DNA of 64,000 bases from UBA6265 sp964526965 (GTDB taxonomy: Bacteria; Chloroflexota; Chloroflexia; Thermomicrobiales; UBA6265): the NCBI GenBank assembly GCA_964526965.1, contig CAZGML010000012.1, forward strand, positions 8,716 to 72,715. The letters are read 5' to 3'. Within the stretch, counting starts at the first letter, position 1. The number at the start of each line of letters is the position of its first letter. Of the stretch, positions 49,583-57,225 are shown piece after piece. A model generated the notes under the pieces. It searched no databases and had not been told where the DNA came from. It worked only from the letters and a program-made list of their open reading frames with translations. The position numbers and the translations under genes are program-made.

Positions 49583-50647
49583 CTATGCTCCTCCCTTGTT
49601 GGCCGCAGACCGACGTGCCATCCGACTCCGGATTGCTGGCAATCTGTTCGCCACTTCCAGCGCCGCAACTGCGAGGATGATGAATCCCTGAATCAACTGC
49701 ACGATCTCTTTGGAAACATTTGCGCTCTGCATGGATGGTCCGCCCGCGTTGAGAACGCCGAAGAGCAATCCGGCGAAAACAACCCCAATCGGATGATTGC
49801 GGCCCACGAGGCCGACGGCAATGGCGGTGAACCCGTATCCGGGAGCTTGCGCCCAGTGGCGACCGTGGAGACCGAGCGCTTCACCTGCGCCGGCCAGCCC
49901 GGCGAGCGCCCCTGCTATGGACATCGCGATAATGATCGTAGCGCCCCACTTGATCCCCCCGAATTGCGATGCCCCGGGGCTGAGGCCAACGGCACGAACG
50001 TTGTATCCGAAGCGAGTGTTGAACATCAGGTACCACAGAATAATTGCCGCGATAACGGCAATCACGATCCCAAAGTGCAATCGGGTTGGTTCCAGCAGCC
50101 TGGGAAGACGCGCAGCGTCGACAACCCTTTCAGTTGCGATGAGGTTGGGGTCTACGGGAAGTGCATCTGCCTGGCGCAAGGACAGATATGAGATGATGCG
50201 AAGGGCCAGGTAGTTGAGCATGATGGTGGTGATCACCTCATGCGCACCGGCCTTTGCCTTGAGAATGCCGGGGAGGAAACCCCAAACGGCACCACCTATG
50301 GCGCCGCAGAAAAGCGCCAGCGGAACGTATGCAGGTGCTGGCAGACCCAGATCCCACGCTCCCACCAGGCCGGCGATGAATCCGCCAGTAACCAGTTGTC
50401 CTTCCACACCGATGTTGAATAGTCCGGCGCGATAGGAGAGCGCGAAGGCGAGTCCGCCCAAAATCAGCGGAGCGGAGTAAATAAGCGTCTCCGCAATCGC
50501 GCGTTGGCCAACAAGCGCACCATCGACAAGCGCCCCGTAGGCTTCAATCGGGTTTGCGCCCGACAACTGCATCACCAGTGCGCCGAGCAGCAATGCCACC
50601 ACAACCGCTGCAAGCGACCCCAGAATGCTGATGATGGATGACGTCAT
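49583..50647 (-). CDS. ABC transporter permease, BMP/nucleoside type (first permease)
   Basis: A 354-aa permease of the NupP/YufP type. It begins with a TM helix (SIISILGSLAAVVVALLLGA), then SGANPIEAYGALVDGAL, APLILGGLAFALSYRAGLFNIGVEGQ and AGAHEVITTIMLNYLALR, all conserved in this family, and ends in a short basic tail. I chose the ATG at 50647, directly after the ATPase stop; an ATG at 50668 would overlap the ATPase gene by 20 bp and is also possible. It is second in line after the ATPase gene and is translationally coupled. Confidence 0.92.
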   Translation of the reverse strand: MTSSIISILGSLAAVVVALLLGALVMQLSGANPIEAYGALVDGALVGQRAIAETLIYSAPLILGGLAFALSYRAGLFNIGVEGQLVTGGFIAGLVGAWDLGLPAPAYVPLALFCGAIGGAVWGFLPGILKAKAGAHEVITTIMLNYLALRIISYLSLRQADALPVDPNLIATERVVDAARLPRLLEPTRLHFGIVIAVIAAIILWYLMFNTRFGYNVRAVGLSPGASQFGGIKWGATIIIAMSIAGALAGLAGAGEALGLHGRHWAQAPGYGFTAIAVGLVGRNHPIGVVFAGLLFGVLNAGGPSMQSANVSKEIVQLIQGFIILAVAALEVANRLPAIRSRMARRSAANKGGA

Positions 50648-50648
50648 C

Positions 50649-52220
50649 CTACCCTTCGCCGGTGTCATCGCTTGAGCGCCCTCCCATCAGCAATCCCAAC
50701 TGGTTGCGTGTAACTTCTCCCGCCTTGAACTCTCCGGTGAACTGATACTCGCTCATCACTACAATGCGGTCGCTCAGATCCAGGATCTCATCAAGGTCGA
50801 AGCTGAGCAGCATCACGGCCTTGCCCTCATCCCGTACGCGGACCAGTTCCTTGTGGACGAATTCGATAGCTCCCACATCCAGGCCCCGTGTTGGCTGAAC
50901 CGCCAGCAATACATCCGGATTTCGGAAAAGCTCCCGGGCGATAATGAGCTTCTGCTGATTTCCTCCCGAAAGTGATCGTGCCAGGGTATCGGGTGAGGGA
51001 GCGCGCACATCGAACTCCTGCATTAGGTCAGCAGTAATTCGACGTGTTTCCTTCTTGTTCACAATGCCGTTACGAACAAACGGCGGGCCTTGTGTGTGTC
51101 CCAGCATCACATTTTCCCAAAGGGGAAAGTCGAGTACCAGCCCCCGATGGTGGCGGTCTTCAGGGATATAGCTCAGGCCTGCATTGCGGAACCCGTTCGG
51201 ATCAGCCTCGGCAACATCAATGTCGTTGATGGTGAGCACACCGGAATCGATCTGACGCAGGCCAGAGAGCACTTCCACGAGTTCGGATTGGCCGTTGCCT
51301 TCAACTCCGCAAACGCCCAGGATCTCCCCGGCCCGCATCTCGAGGTTTCCAATGCGTAAGGGATTGTGCCCCTGAATTGCCGGCGCAATAATATCGTGCG
51401 CCGCAAGAATAACCCGGCCAGGGGATGCGGCTGTTCGCTCCACCGTCAAGCTCACGTCGCGCCCCACCATCAAGTCCGCAAGTTCCTGACCGGTTGTCCT
51501 GGCTGTATCGCGTACACCAACCGTTTTACCCTGCCGAATGACTGTTACCCGGTCACTGGCAGCTGCAACTTCTTTCAGCTTGTGCGTGATGAAGATGATC
51601 GTGGTGCCATCTGCTCTCAGGCGCTCGAGAATCGCATAAAGGTCCTCGATTTCCTGTGGAGTCAGGAGCGCGGTGGGCTCATCCAGGATAAGAATGTCAC
51701 TACCCTGGTACAGGGCTTTCAGGATCTCTACCCGCTGTTGCAGGCCAACGGAAAGATCGGCCACCTTTGCATCGGGGTCAATGAGCAGGCCATATGCCTC
51801 GCTCAACTCCCGAACCCGGCGGGATGCCGCTTCCCGGTCCAGCACGGAACCTTTGCCCTCGTTCCCGAGAATGATGTTCTCGGTCACGGTGAATCGCGGA
51901 ATAAGCATGAAGTGCTGGTGCACCATGCCCAGCCCAGCCTGCACCGCCTCTCGCGGGCCGCTGAAACTGACGTGCCGGTCTTTGACGACGATATCACCCT
52001 CGTCTGGCGAATAAAGACCGAACAGGATGTTCATGAGTGTGGATTTACCGGCGCCGTTCTCGCCAAGCAGCGCGTGAATTTCTCCCGGCTTTACCAGCAG
52101 CTCGATACCATCGTTGGCCACAACACCAGGGAATCGCTTGACGATTCCCTGCATGCGAATGGCGTATTCGATGTCATGCGCTTCCGTTGTCTTGGGTGCA
52201 GTGGTGGCATTCATTGGCAT
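50649..52220 (-). CDS. ABC transporter ATPase, BMP/nucleoside type
   Basis: A 523-aa double-domain ATPase that powers the importer. The first domain has GENGAGKST, HQHFMLIPRFTV, LSVGLQQRVEILKAL and ILILDEPTALL. The second domain has a changed P-loop (GVEGNGQSEL), as usual in this family, and LSGGNQQKLIIAREL with VQPTRGLD in place of a normal Walker B Glu. So only the first half is likely to be fully active. It matches NupO/YufO. The ATG at 52220 has no SD, and a GC-rich hairpin sits just before it; an in-frame ATG 6 nt later is an alternative. Confidence 0.93.
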   Translation of the reverse strand: MPMNATTAPKTTEAHDIEYAIRMQGIVKRFPGVVANDGIELLVKPGEIHALLGENGAGKSTLMNILFGLYSPDEGDIVVKDRHVSFSGPREAVQAGLGMVHQHFMLIPRFTVTENIILGNEGKGSVLDREAASRRVRELSEAYGLLIDPDAKVADLSVGLQQRVEILKALYQGSDILILDEPTALLTPQEIEDLYAILERLRADGTTIIFITHKLKEVAAASDRVTVIRQGKTVGVRDTARTTGQELADLMVGRDVSLTVERTAASPGRVILAAHDIIAPAIQGHNPLRIGNLEMRAGEILGVCGVEGNGQSELVEVLSGLRQIDSGVLTINDIDVAEADPNGFRNAGLSYIPEDRHHRGLVLDFPLWENVMLGHTQGPPFVRNGIVNKKETRRITADLMQEFDVRAPSPDTLARSLSGGNQQKLIIARELFRNPDVLLAVQPTRGLDVGAIEFVHKELVRVRDEGKAVMLLSFDLDEILDLSDRIVVMSEYQFTGEFKAGEVTRNQLGLLMGGRSSDDTGEG

Positions 52221-52225
52221 CAAGG

Positions 52226-52252
52226 CAGGGCGCGGATTCTGCCCGCGCCCTG
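52226..52252 (-). other. GC-rich hairpin between binding-protein and ATPase genes
   Basis: CAGGGCGCGG (52226-52235) and CCGCGCCCTG (52243-52252) form a perfect 10-bp stem with a 7-nt loop, without a T-run. It is likely to protect the 3' end of the binding-protein mRNA or to slow read-through, giving more binding protein than transporter. Confidence 0.6.
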
Positions 52253-52267
52253 ATGAATGGAGCGAAA

Positions 52268-53350
52268 TTAGCCTTCGGGAGTGGCCTCATCGCCCTCGGG
52301 TGTAGCGTCGCCGCCGGGAATCTCGTCCGGGCTGACGAGCTCGAAGCTCTCGAGCGTGTCATCGTCCACCGGTGGCTCGATGTCCCCCGCAGCAATGGCG
52401 GCAGCGTAGGCATCGATAATGGCCAGGTTCTCCTCAGAGACGCTACTGTGGATTCCGCCGAGGCGAATACCATCGTCCTCGATTCCCAGGTTATGAGTGC
52501 CGGCGGTGAAGTTGTCTTCCTGAACGCTCTGGATCGAGTCGTAAACACCGGTGTCGATGCCCTTAATAACCGCAGCAAGGTGGTGATCTTCGCCGAGTTC
52601 GGACTGATCCCGGTCGGCAGCGATCACCCAGTAGCCTTCGCCCTGCTCGATGGCCGCGTCGAACGCGCCAACGCCGGTACGACCGGCGGCTGCGTGGATG
52701 ACATCAGCGCCAGAGTTGTATTGGGCCAGCGAGAGCTCCTTGCCGCCGTCCGGATCCTCGAAATCGTCTGCATATGCGATGGCGATTTCAATGTCCGGAT
52801 TCACACTGCGGGCACCGGCCACATAGCCGACCTCGTAGCGCATGACCGGTGGGATTCGAATACCGCCCACGAAACCAATCTGGTTTGTCTGGGTGGTGAG
52901 GGCGGCGATTACGCCGGCGAGGAACGACCCTTCCTGCTCGCTGAAGAGGTAGTTCACGATGTTGTCCGCTTCGATTTCCGCATCGATCAACGCAAACGCG
53001 TGATCCGGATACATCTCTGCAACCTCGGTGAGAGCATCTGTCAACAGGAACCCCACAGCAACGGTGATATCGCTGCTTTCGGCGGAGTCTGTCAGGTTGC
53101 GAACATAGTCGGCGGCCGTCTGACTCTCCAAAATGTTGAAGGTGATGCCCAGCTCTTCTTCTGCCCGGGTACCACCTTCGTTCGCCATATCGTTAAAGCT
53201 CTGGTCGCCAATGCCCGCGGTATCTGTCACCATTGTGGCAACGATTGAATCCTGGGCAGATGCGCTCAAGGAGGAGAGGTACGGCGCGGAGATCGCCGCA
53301 GCACTACCAGCGAGTACCAACCGTCGTCGATCGAAACGGGTTGTCATCAT
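52268..53350 (-). CDS. BMP-family substrate-binding protein
   Basis: A 360-aa binding protein of the Bmp/Med (PnrA) family, which captures purine nucleosides or similar ligands. The N-terminus MTTRFDRRRLVLAGSAAAIS has a twin-arginine-like motif and a hydrophobic core, so export may use Tat. IVATMVTDTAGIGDQSFNDMANEG and GVIAALTTQTNQIGFVGGIRIPP (in pieces) are family blocks, with AAGRTGVGAFDAA and WVIAADRDQSELG at the ligand cleft. The tail GGDATPEGDEATPEG is low-complexity. No lipobox is seen, which is odd for a monoderm-type binding protein. AGGAG lies 10 nt before the ATG. It heads the four-gene importer operon. Confidence 0.92.
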   Translation of the reverse strand: MMTTRFDRRRLVLAGSAAAISAPYLSSLSASAQDSIVATMVTDTAGIGDQSFNDMANEGGTRAEEELGITFNILESQTAADYVRNLTDSAESSDITVAVGFLLTDALTEVAEMYPDHAFALIDAEIEADNIVNYLFSEQEGSFLAGVIAALTTQTNQIGFVGGIRIPPVMRYEVGYVAGARSVNPDIEIAIAYADDFEDPDGGKELSLAQYNSGADVIHAAAGRTGVGAFDAAIEQGEGYWVIAADRDQSELGEDHHLAAVIKGIDTGVYDSIQSVQEDNFTAGTHNLGIEDDGIRLGGIHSSVSEENLAIIDAYAAAIAAGDIEPPVDDDTLESFELVSPDEIPGGDATPEGDEATPEG

Positions 53351-53496
53351 TGAAATGTTGCTCCTGTGATCGAGGCGCGATGCAGCAGGCACGCACCATA
53401 ACGAATTGTTGCACCCAATCGGGTCGGGTTAAACGAAACTGTAACAAATAATCAAGGCAATCATCAGGACGTGCTGCCCGACGTACGAGAAGTTCT

Positions 53497-53520
53497 ATGG
53501 ATAACGAGGCTCAATTTTGA
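53497..53520 (+). CDS. Possible 7-codon leader ORF
   Basis: ATG at 53497 encodes MDNEAQF and stops with TGA at 53518-53520, which overlaps the TTG start of the next gene as TTGA. GAGAAG lies 4 nt before it. It may couple translation of the downstream gene or be coincidence. Confidence 0.25.
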   Translation: MDNEAQF

Positions 53521-55040
53521 CTACAGACAGACCCCTGGACGAGATGTTCTTCAATGTTCCCGAAAACGAAACAGAGCGTACGAATGCCGAGGAAAGCCAG
53601 TACGAAGGCGATTCGGATCAGCATTCGTTTGCACGTAAAATTTCGATGATTCAGGTCGCCCAGATCGAACTGCTTCAGCGCCAGAGTGTTATCGATGACG
53701 CTGCATCAAATGCGATGCTCCGTGCTGTCGACTCCGTCCTCATGGGATATCGCGAGCCAGATTCCACGGTTTGGGCGATTACAGAGACGCTGGATGACCG
53801 GGTTGATGCGGCGGTGCCGGGGGAAATCGCCGGCGCAGGATCTCTTGGTCGTACCCGCAGTGAGACAGTGCACACCGCGTTGCGCATGCACCTGCGGGAG
53901 CGCATGGCTGCAACCGCATCGAAATCGCTGAATCTACGCGGGGTGTTGCATGAGCTCGCCAGCGCCCACGCTGTAACGGTTATGGGCGGATTTGCGGATC
54001 GCAAGGCGGCAGGACCAACCACCCTCGCTCACTTTCTGGGCGGTGTGCTTGGTCCGGTGGAATCCACCTGGAAGCGACTTCTCGCCGCGATCGACTCGCT
54101 GGACCGCTCACCACTCGGCGCAGGATTGCTGGTAGGCGAGGTGTTCAGCGTCGACCGAACTGAAGCTGCCACCCTGCTCGGATTCCGCGAGCCGATCGAG
54201 AACACGCTCGATGCTACCGGTGCAGTCGAAGACCTGGTAGAGGCGCTGGAAGCTGTTGCTGCGCAGGCGGCTGTGGTGCATCGATTTGTGAACGAACTGT
54301 TGGTCTGGATTCGAACCGACCCGACCAGTTTCTTTATCGACGAGCGATGGGAATCGGTACCAGAGCCGTCCCACCCCGGCCACACGGTCAGCTCGCGGCT
54401 GGAGCAACTCAGCTATGATGCGCAGGATACCCTGGCGAACGCGCGCAGGGCCGTTGACCTGCTGCGGGCGCAGCCCTACGGCCCCATCAGCGTGAATTGG
54501 GATCGTATCTCCACGTCATTCACCGCTGTGATCGATAGTGCCGATGCCATGCTCGGTGACGCCGCCAGTGCCGTGCGTGAGGCCCTCATTGTCAACCGCG
54601 CCTATCTCGCCAATCGGGCCGGACGACTCTTTTCCACTGCGTCGGATGTTGCGGCCTTCCTGATGGAGACCGAGGAGCTCAGTCCGGCGACTGCCCAGCG
54701 CATTGCGGGACTCGCGATCGCACGGCTGAGGGAATCCAACCTGGAGGCGTCCCAAATCACGCCGGACTACATCGATTCGGCAGCCGTGTTGGTTATCGGC
54801 CAGGAACTCAAGGTCGAGATGGAGCCACTTGGACGCTACATAGCACCGAGGCGCTACATTGAGCGCCGTAACATGCTCGGTTCACCCCAGGCAGATCGCA
54901 CGCGCGAATGGCTTGAAAACGTCGAATCAGGCTTTCACCGCGACGATGCGGAAATCCAGTCTCGCCGCGAACGCTGGAACCAGGCAGAGAAGGTCATTAC
55001 CTCGCTCCTGGCTGACAGCGCGGAGTCAAGCGAAAACTAG
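53517..55040 (+). CDS. Divergent argininosuccinate-lyase/fumarase-fold protein lacking catalytic motifs
   Basis: A 507-aa helical protein that follows the argininosuccinate lyase chain in order: GRTRSETVHTALRMHLRERM (111-130) against GRSRNDQ, and SPLGAGLLVGEVFSVDRTEAATLLGF (from 198) against PLGAGALAG...DR. RLFSTASDVAAFLMETEELSPATAQRIAG (in pieces) is the later TD-A-YL block. The catalytic TH of FTHVQ is FAD here, and the GSSxMPxKKN loop is WESVPEPSHP (278-287). It therefore should not act as a normal lyase. It has 40 extra acidic residues at the N-terminus. The start is TTG with GAGG 7 nt upstream. It is divergent from the BMP importer; its stop shares a CTAG with the Cds1-like gene. Confidence 0.72.
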   Translation: MTTDRPLDEMFFNVPENETERTNAEESQYEGDSDQHSFARKISMIQVAQIELLQRQSVIDDAASNAMLRAVDSVLMGYREPDSTVWAITETLDDRVDAAVPGEIAGAGSLGRTRSETVHTALRMHLRERMAATASKSLNLRGVLHELASAHAVTVMGGFADRKAAGPTTLAHFLGGVLGPVESTWKRLLAAIDSLDRSPLGAGLLVGEVFSVDRTEAATLLGFREPIENTLDATGAVEDLVEALEAVAAQAAVVHRFVNELLVWIRTDPTSFFIDERWESVPEPSHPGHTVSSRLEQLSYDAQDTLANARRAVDLLRAQPYGPISVNWDRISTSFTAVIDSADAMLGDAASAVREALIVNRAYLANRAGRLFSTASDVAAFLMETEELSPATAQRIAGLAIARLRESNLEASQITPDYIDSAAVLVIGQELKVEMEPLGRYIAPRRYIERRNMLGSPQADRTREWLENVESGFHRDDAEIQSRRERWNQAEKVITSLLADSAESSEN

Positions 55041-56146
55041 TTCGCTTCAGGCGTCCTGATTCCACAGGTCGGTACCGGAATCCACTCCCCGGTTGTATAG
55101 GCGTGCTCAAGCTGCTCCAGGAATGGAGCAACATCCACATTGTTTTCATCGAGCCATTCAGTGTTGAACACTGAGTCGTTGTAGCGGGTGCCGCAATCGC
55201 AGGCGAGCGTGACAATCGGCCCGGTTTCACCGCGGAGTTTCATCTCCGCCGCGATCTGCATCACACCGTAGAGATTGGTTCCGGTGCTACCACCATATCT
55301 GCGCCCCGTTACTTTTTCGAGGAAATGGCTCGCTGCATAGCTGGCCGCATTAGGCACGCGCATCATGCGGTCCACGACTTCTGGTACGAACGACGGCTCG
55401 ACACGTGGTCGGCCAATACCTTCAACCACGGTATCAGGGCATTCATCGCAATGAGGGTCAGCTTTTGGCCCGTGATAGTTATCGTAGAAAACGGATCGTT
55501 CGGGGTCGACGACGCACAGGTTTGTGCAGGCACCGCGGTAGCGGATGTATCGCCCGATGGTCGCGCTGGTGCCACCAGTGCCGGCACCGACGACGATCCA
55601 ACGCGGCTCCGGGTCCTCTTCCAGTTCCATTTGGCGGAAGATGCTCTCGGCGATATTGTTGTTGCCTCTCCAGTCGGTAGCTACCCCGGCGTTGGTGAAC
55701 TGATCCATGTAGTAGCCATTGGTTTCGCGAGCCAGGTTCTCGGCGGCGTCGTAGACATCGCCAGCGTTCTCCACGAAGTGGCATTTGCCGCCATAGAACT
55801 CGATGGACTCGATCTTGGCCCGGGAGGTGCTGGTCGGCACCACTGCCACAAATGGAACGCCAATCAGTTGGGCAAAGTACGCCTCGGAGATAGCAGTGCT
55901 CCCGCTGGAAGCCTCAACAACAGTGGTACCTTCGTGGATATACCCGGATGTGAGCGCGTAGAGGAATAGCGATCTCGCCAGCCGATGCTTCAGGCTGCCG
56001 GTGAGGTGTGTTGTTTCATCCTTGATGTAAATCTGGATACCCGGTAGTCCGGGAGCGGACATCGGGATCAGGTGCGTGTCCGCCGAGCGTGTGACATCCG
56101 CCTCGATTTTCCTGATAGCTCCAACAACCCAGTCCCTGCAGCCCAT
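55037..56146 (-). CDS. PLP-dependent L-cysteine desulfhydrase-like protein (Cds1 type)
   Basis: A 369-aa fold-type II PLP enzyme of the cysteine synthase family. The PLP lysine is in HLTGSLKHRLARSLFLYAL, the substrate loop is EASSGSTAIS, and the phosphate loop is VVGAGTGGTSATIG. The N-terminal WVVGAIRKIEADVTRSADTHL and the long C-terminal part match actinobacterial Cds1, which breaks cysteine to pyruvate, H2S and ammonia, rather than CysK or CysM. AGGAG lies 7 nt before the ATG. Downstream it meets the ASL-like gene tail to tail with a 4-bp overlap. Confidence 0.87.
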   Translation of the reverse strand: MGCRDWVVGAIRKIEADVTRSADTHLIPMSAPGLPGIQIYIKDETTHLTGSLKHRLARSLFLYALTSGYIHEGTTVVEASSGSTAISEAYFAQLIGVPFVAVVPTSTSRAKIESIEFYGGKCHFVENAGDVYDAAENLARETNGYYMDQFTNAGVATDWRGNNNIAESIFRQMELEEDPEPRWIVVGAGTGGTSATIGRYIRYRGACTNLCVVDPERSVFYDNYHGPKADPHCDECPDTVVEGIGRPRVEPSFVPEVVDRMMRVPNAASYAASHFLEKVTGRRYGGSTGTNLYGVMQIAAEMKLRGETGPIVTLACDCGTRYNDSVFNTEWLDENNVDVAPFLEQLEHAYTTGEWIPVPTCGIRTPEAN

Positions 56147-56236
56147 GACGGCGCTCCTGAATACAACGCTTTACCTTGAAACATTGTAGTCCTTTAATTT
56201 CGGGCTGGCTGCCGGGACCGGGTACTCAAACCATGT

Positions 56237-57109
56237 TTAGTCAGCGACGTAGTAATAATCACAGTTAAGGTGCGATTCGTCCTCGATTACGAGTGGGTCG
56301 ATTGCGATGTCCAAATCCTCCGCAGTTCCGGCCGGGTTCACCTGGGAGCAGAACAGGGTTTCATCGGTTACGAAATCGCCCGTCATAGTGGGGAGCACGT
56401 ACTCACCCGGACTTACGATGAACTGCGCATTGCCGTTCTCGTTCAACTCGTCGGTCCAAAACTCATCGGATTCCGCGCTCTTGAGTGTGACAACACGCCC
56501 CTCTTGTGGCTCGAGTCCGTGATCGCTTTCTTCCTCGAAGCACTCCTCGTGCCATTCGTCGTTCTCAGGGGCTTCTTCGCATGCCCGCCAGCGGAATTCG
56601 ATGGTTCCCTGGGGAGCGTTGTCGTCGCCCACCTGTTCAGCAGCGTCCTCAGGCTCGCCCCAAACAGCGTAGAAGTCGCACGTGAAATGCTCGCCATTTT
56701 CAATGGCGATATTCTCCGGGTCGTCTATAGGATCACCAATGTTTCCGGCTTCATCGACCGGAGCACACGTCAGGTGCATTGCTTCCGCATTTTGGCCGGA
56801 TGGCTGTTGGAATGTGTATGTGCCGGCAGGTACCTGCATGGCAACATCGCCGTTGCCATCGAGCTTGGCGGTGTACTCTTCACCGGAATCACTGGTGAAG
56901 GTGGCGGTTTGGCCTTCATTGACGCTCATGCGCCAGGGACCGTCATGACAGTGCTCAAACCAGCTGACATCTTCCGCCGGCTGGGTGGCACAGTCTCGCC
57001 AGTGAAGTTCAAGCGTGGCCTCACCTTCCTGACTGGCCACAGGAGAGTACGCAATAGTAAAAAGCCCAACCGTGAGTGCTGCGAAGATGAATGTGCGAAG
57101 TACTGTCAT
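56237..57109 (-). CDS. Secreted protein with two Cys-rich repeats
   Basis: Unrecognised. A signal peptide (LRTFIFAALTVGLFTIAYS) opens the 290-aa protein; AGGGGG lies 5 nt before the ATG at 57109. The mature part has two units of about 115-120 residues. Each starts with WRDC or WRAC, has an HC or EC about 15-18 residues on, a beta-rich middle (GQTATFTSDSGEEYTAKLDG; GRVVTLKSAESDEFWTDELN), then a Cys in HLTC or LFCS, and ends in FTCDFY or LNCDYYYV. Four cysteines per unit suggest two disulfides each. It is very acidic. It lies between Cds1-like and helicase genes on the same strand. Confidence 0.7.
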   Translation of the reverse strand: MTVLRTFIFAALTVGLFTIAYSPVASQEGEATLELHWRDCATQPAEDVSWFEHCHDGPWRMSVNEGQTATFTSDSGEEYTAKLDGNGDVAMQVPAGTYTFQQPSGQNAEAMHLTCAPVDEAGNIGDPIDDPENIAIENGEHFTCDFYAVWGEPEDAAEQVGDDNAPQGTIEFRWRACEEAPENDEWHEECFEEESDHGLEPQEGRVVTLKSAESDEFWTDELNENGNAQFIVSPGEYVLPTMTGDFVTDETLFCSQVNPAGTAEDLDIAIDPLVIEDESHLNCDYYYVAD

Positions 57110-57225
57110 GCATACCCCCTTGATCTGAACATTTCCTGCGGAAAAACCCCGCAAGGTTAATGCCCATTTCAGGGAGTATCTGGTTTCAGTAATCTACCTG
57201 GATCACCAAGGGTCGCATGGCCGAG

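Noticed and set aside
57135..57156. CCTTGCGG / CCGCAGG hairpin with T-run as terminator (minus strand)
   Set aside because: The T-run is in the loop rather than after the stem, and the stem has a bulge, so it does not fit an intrinsic terminator.
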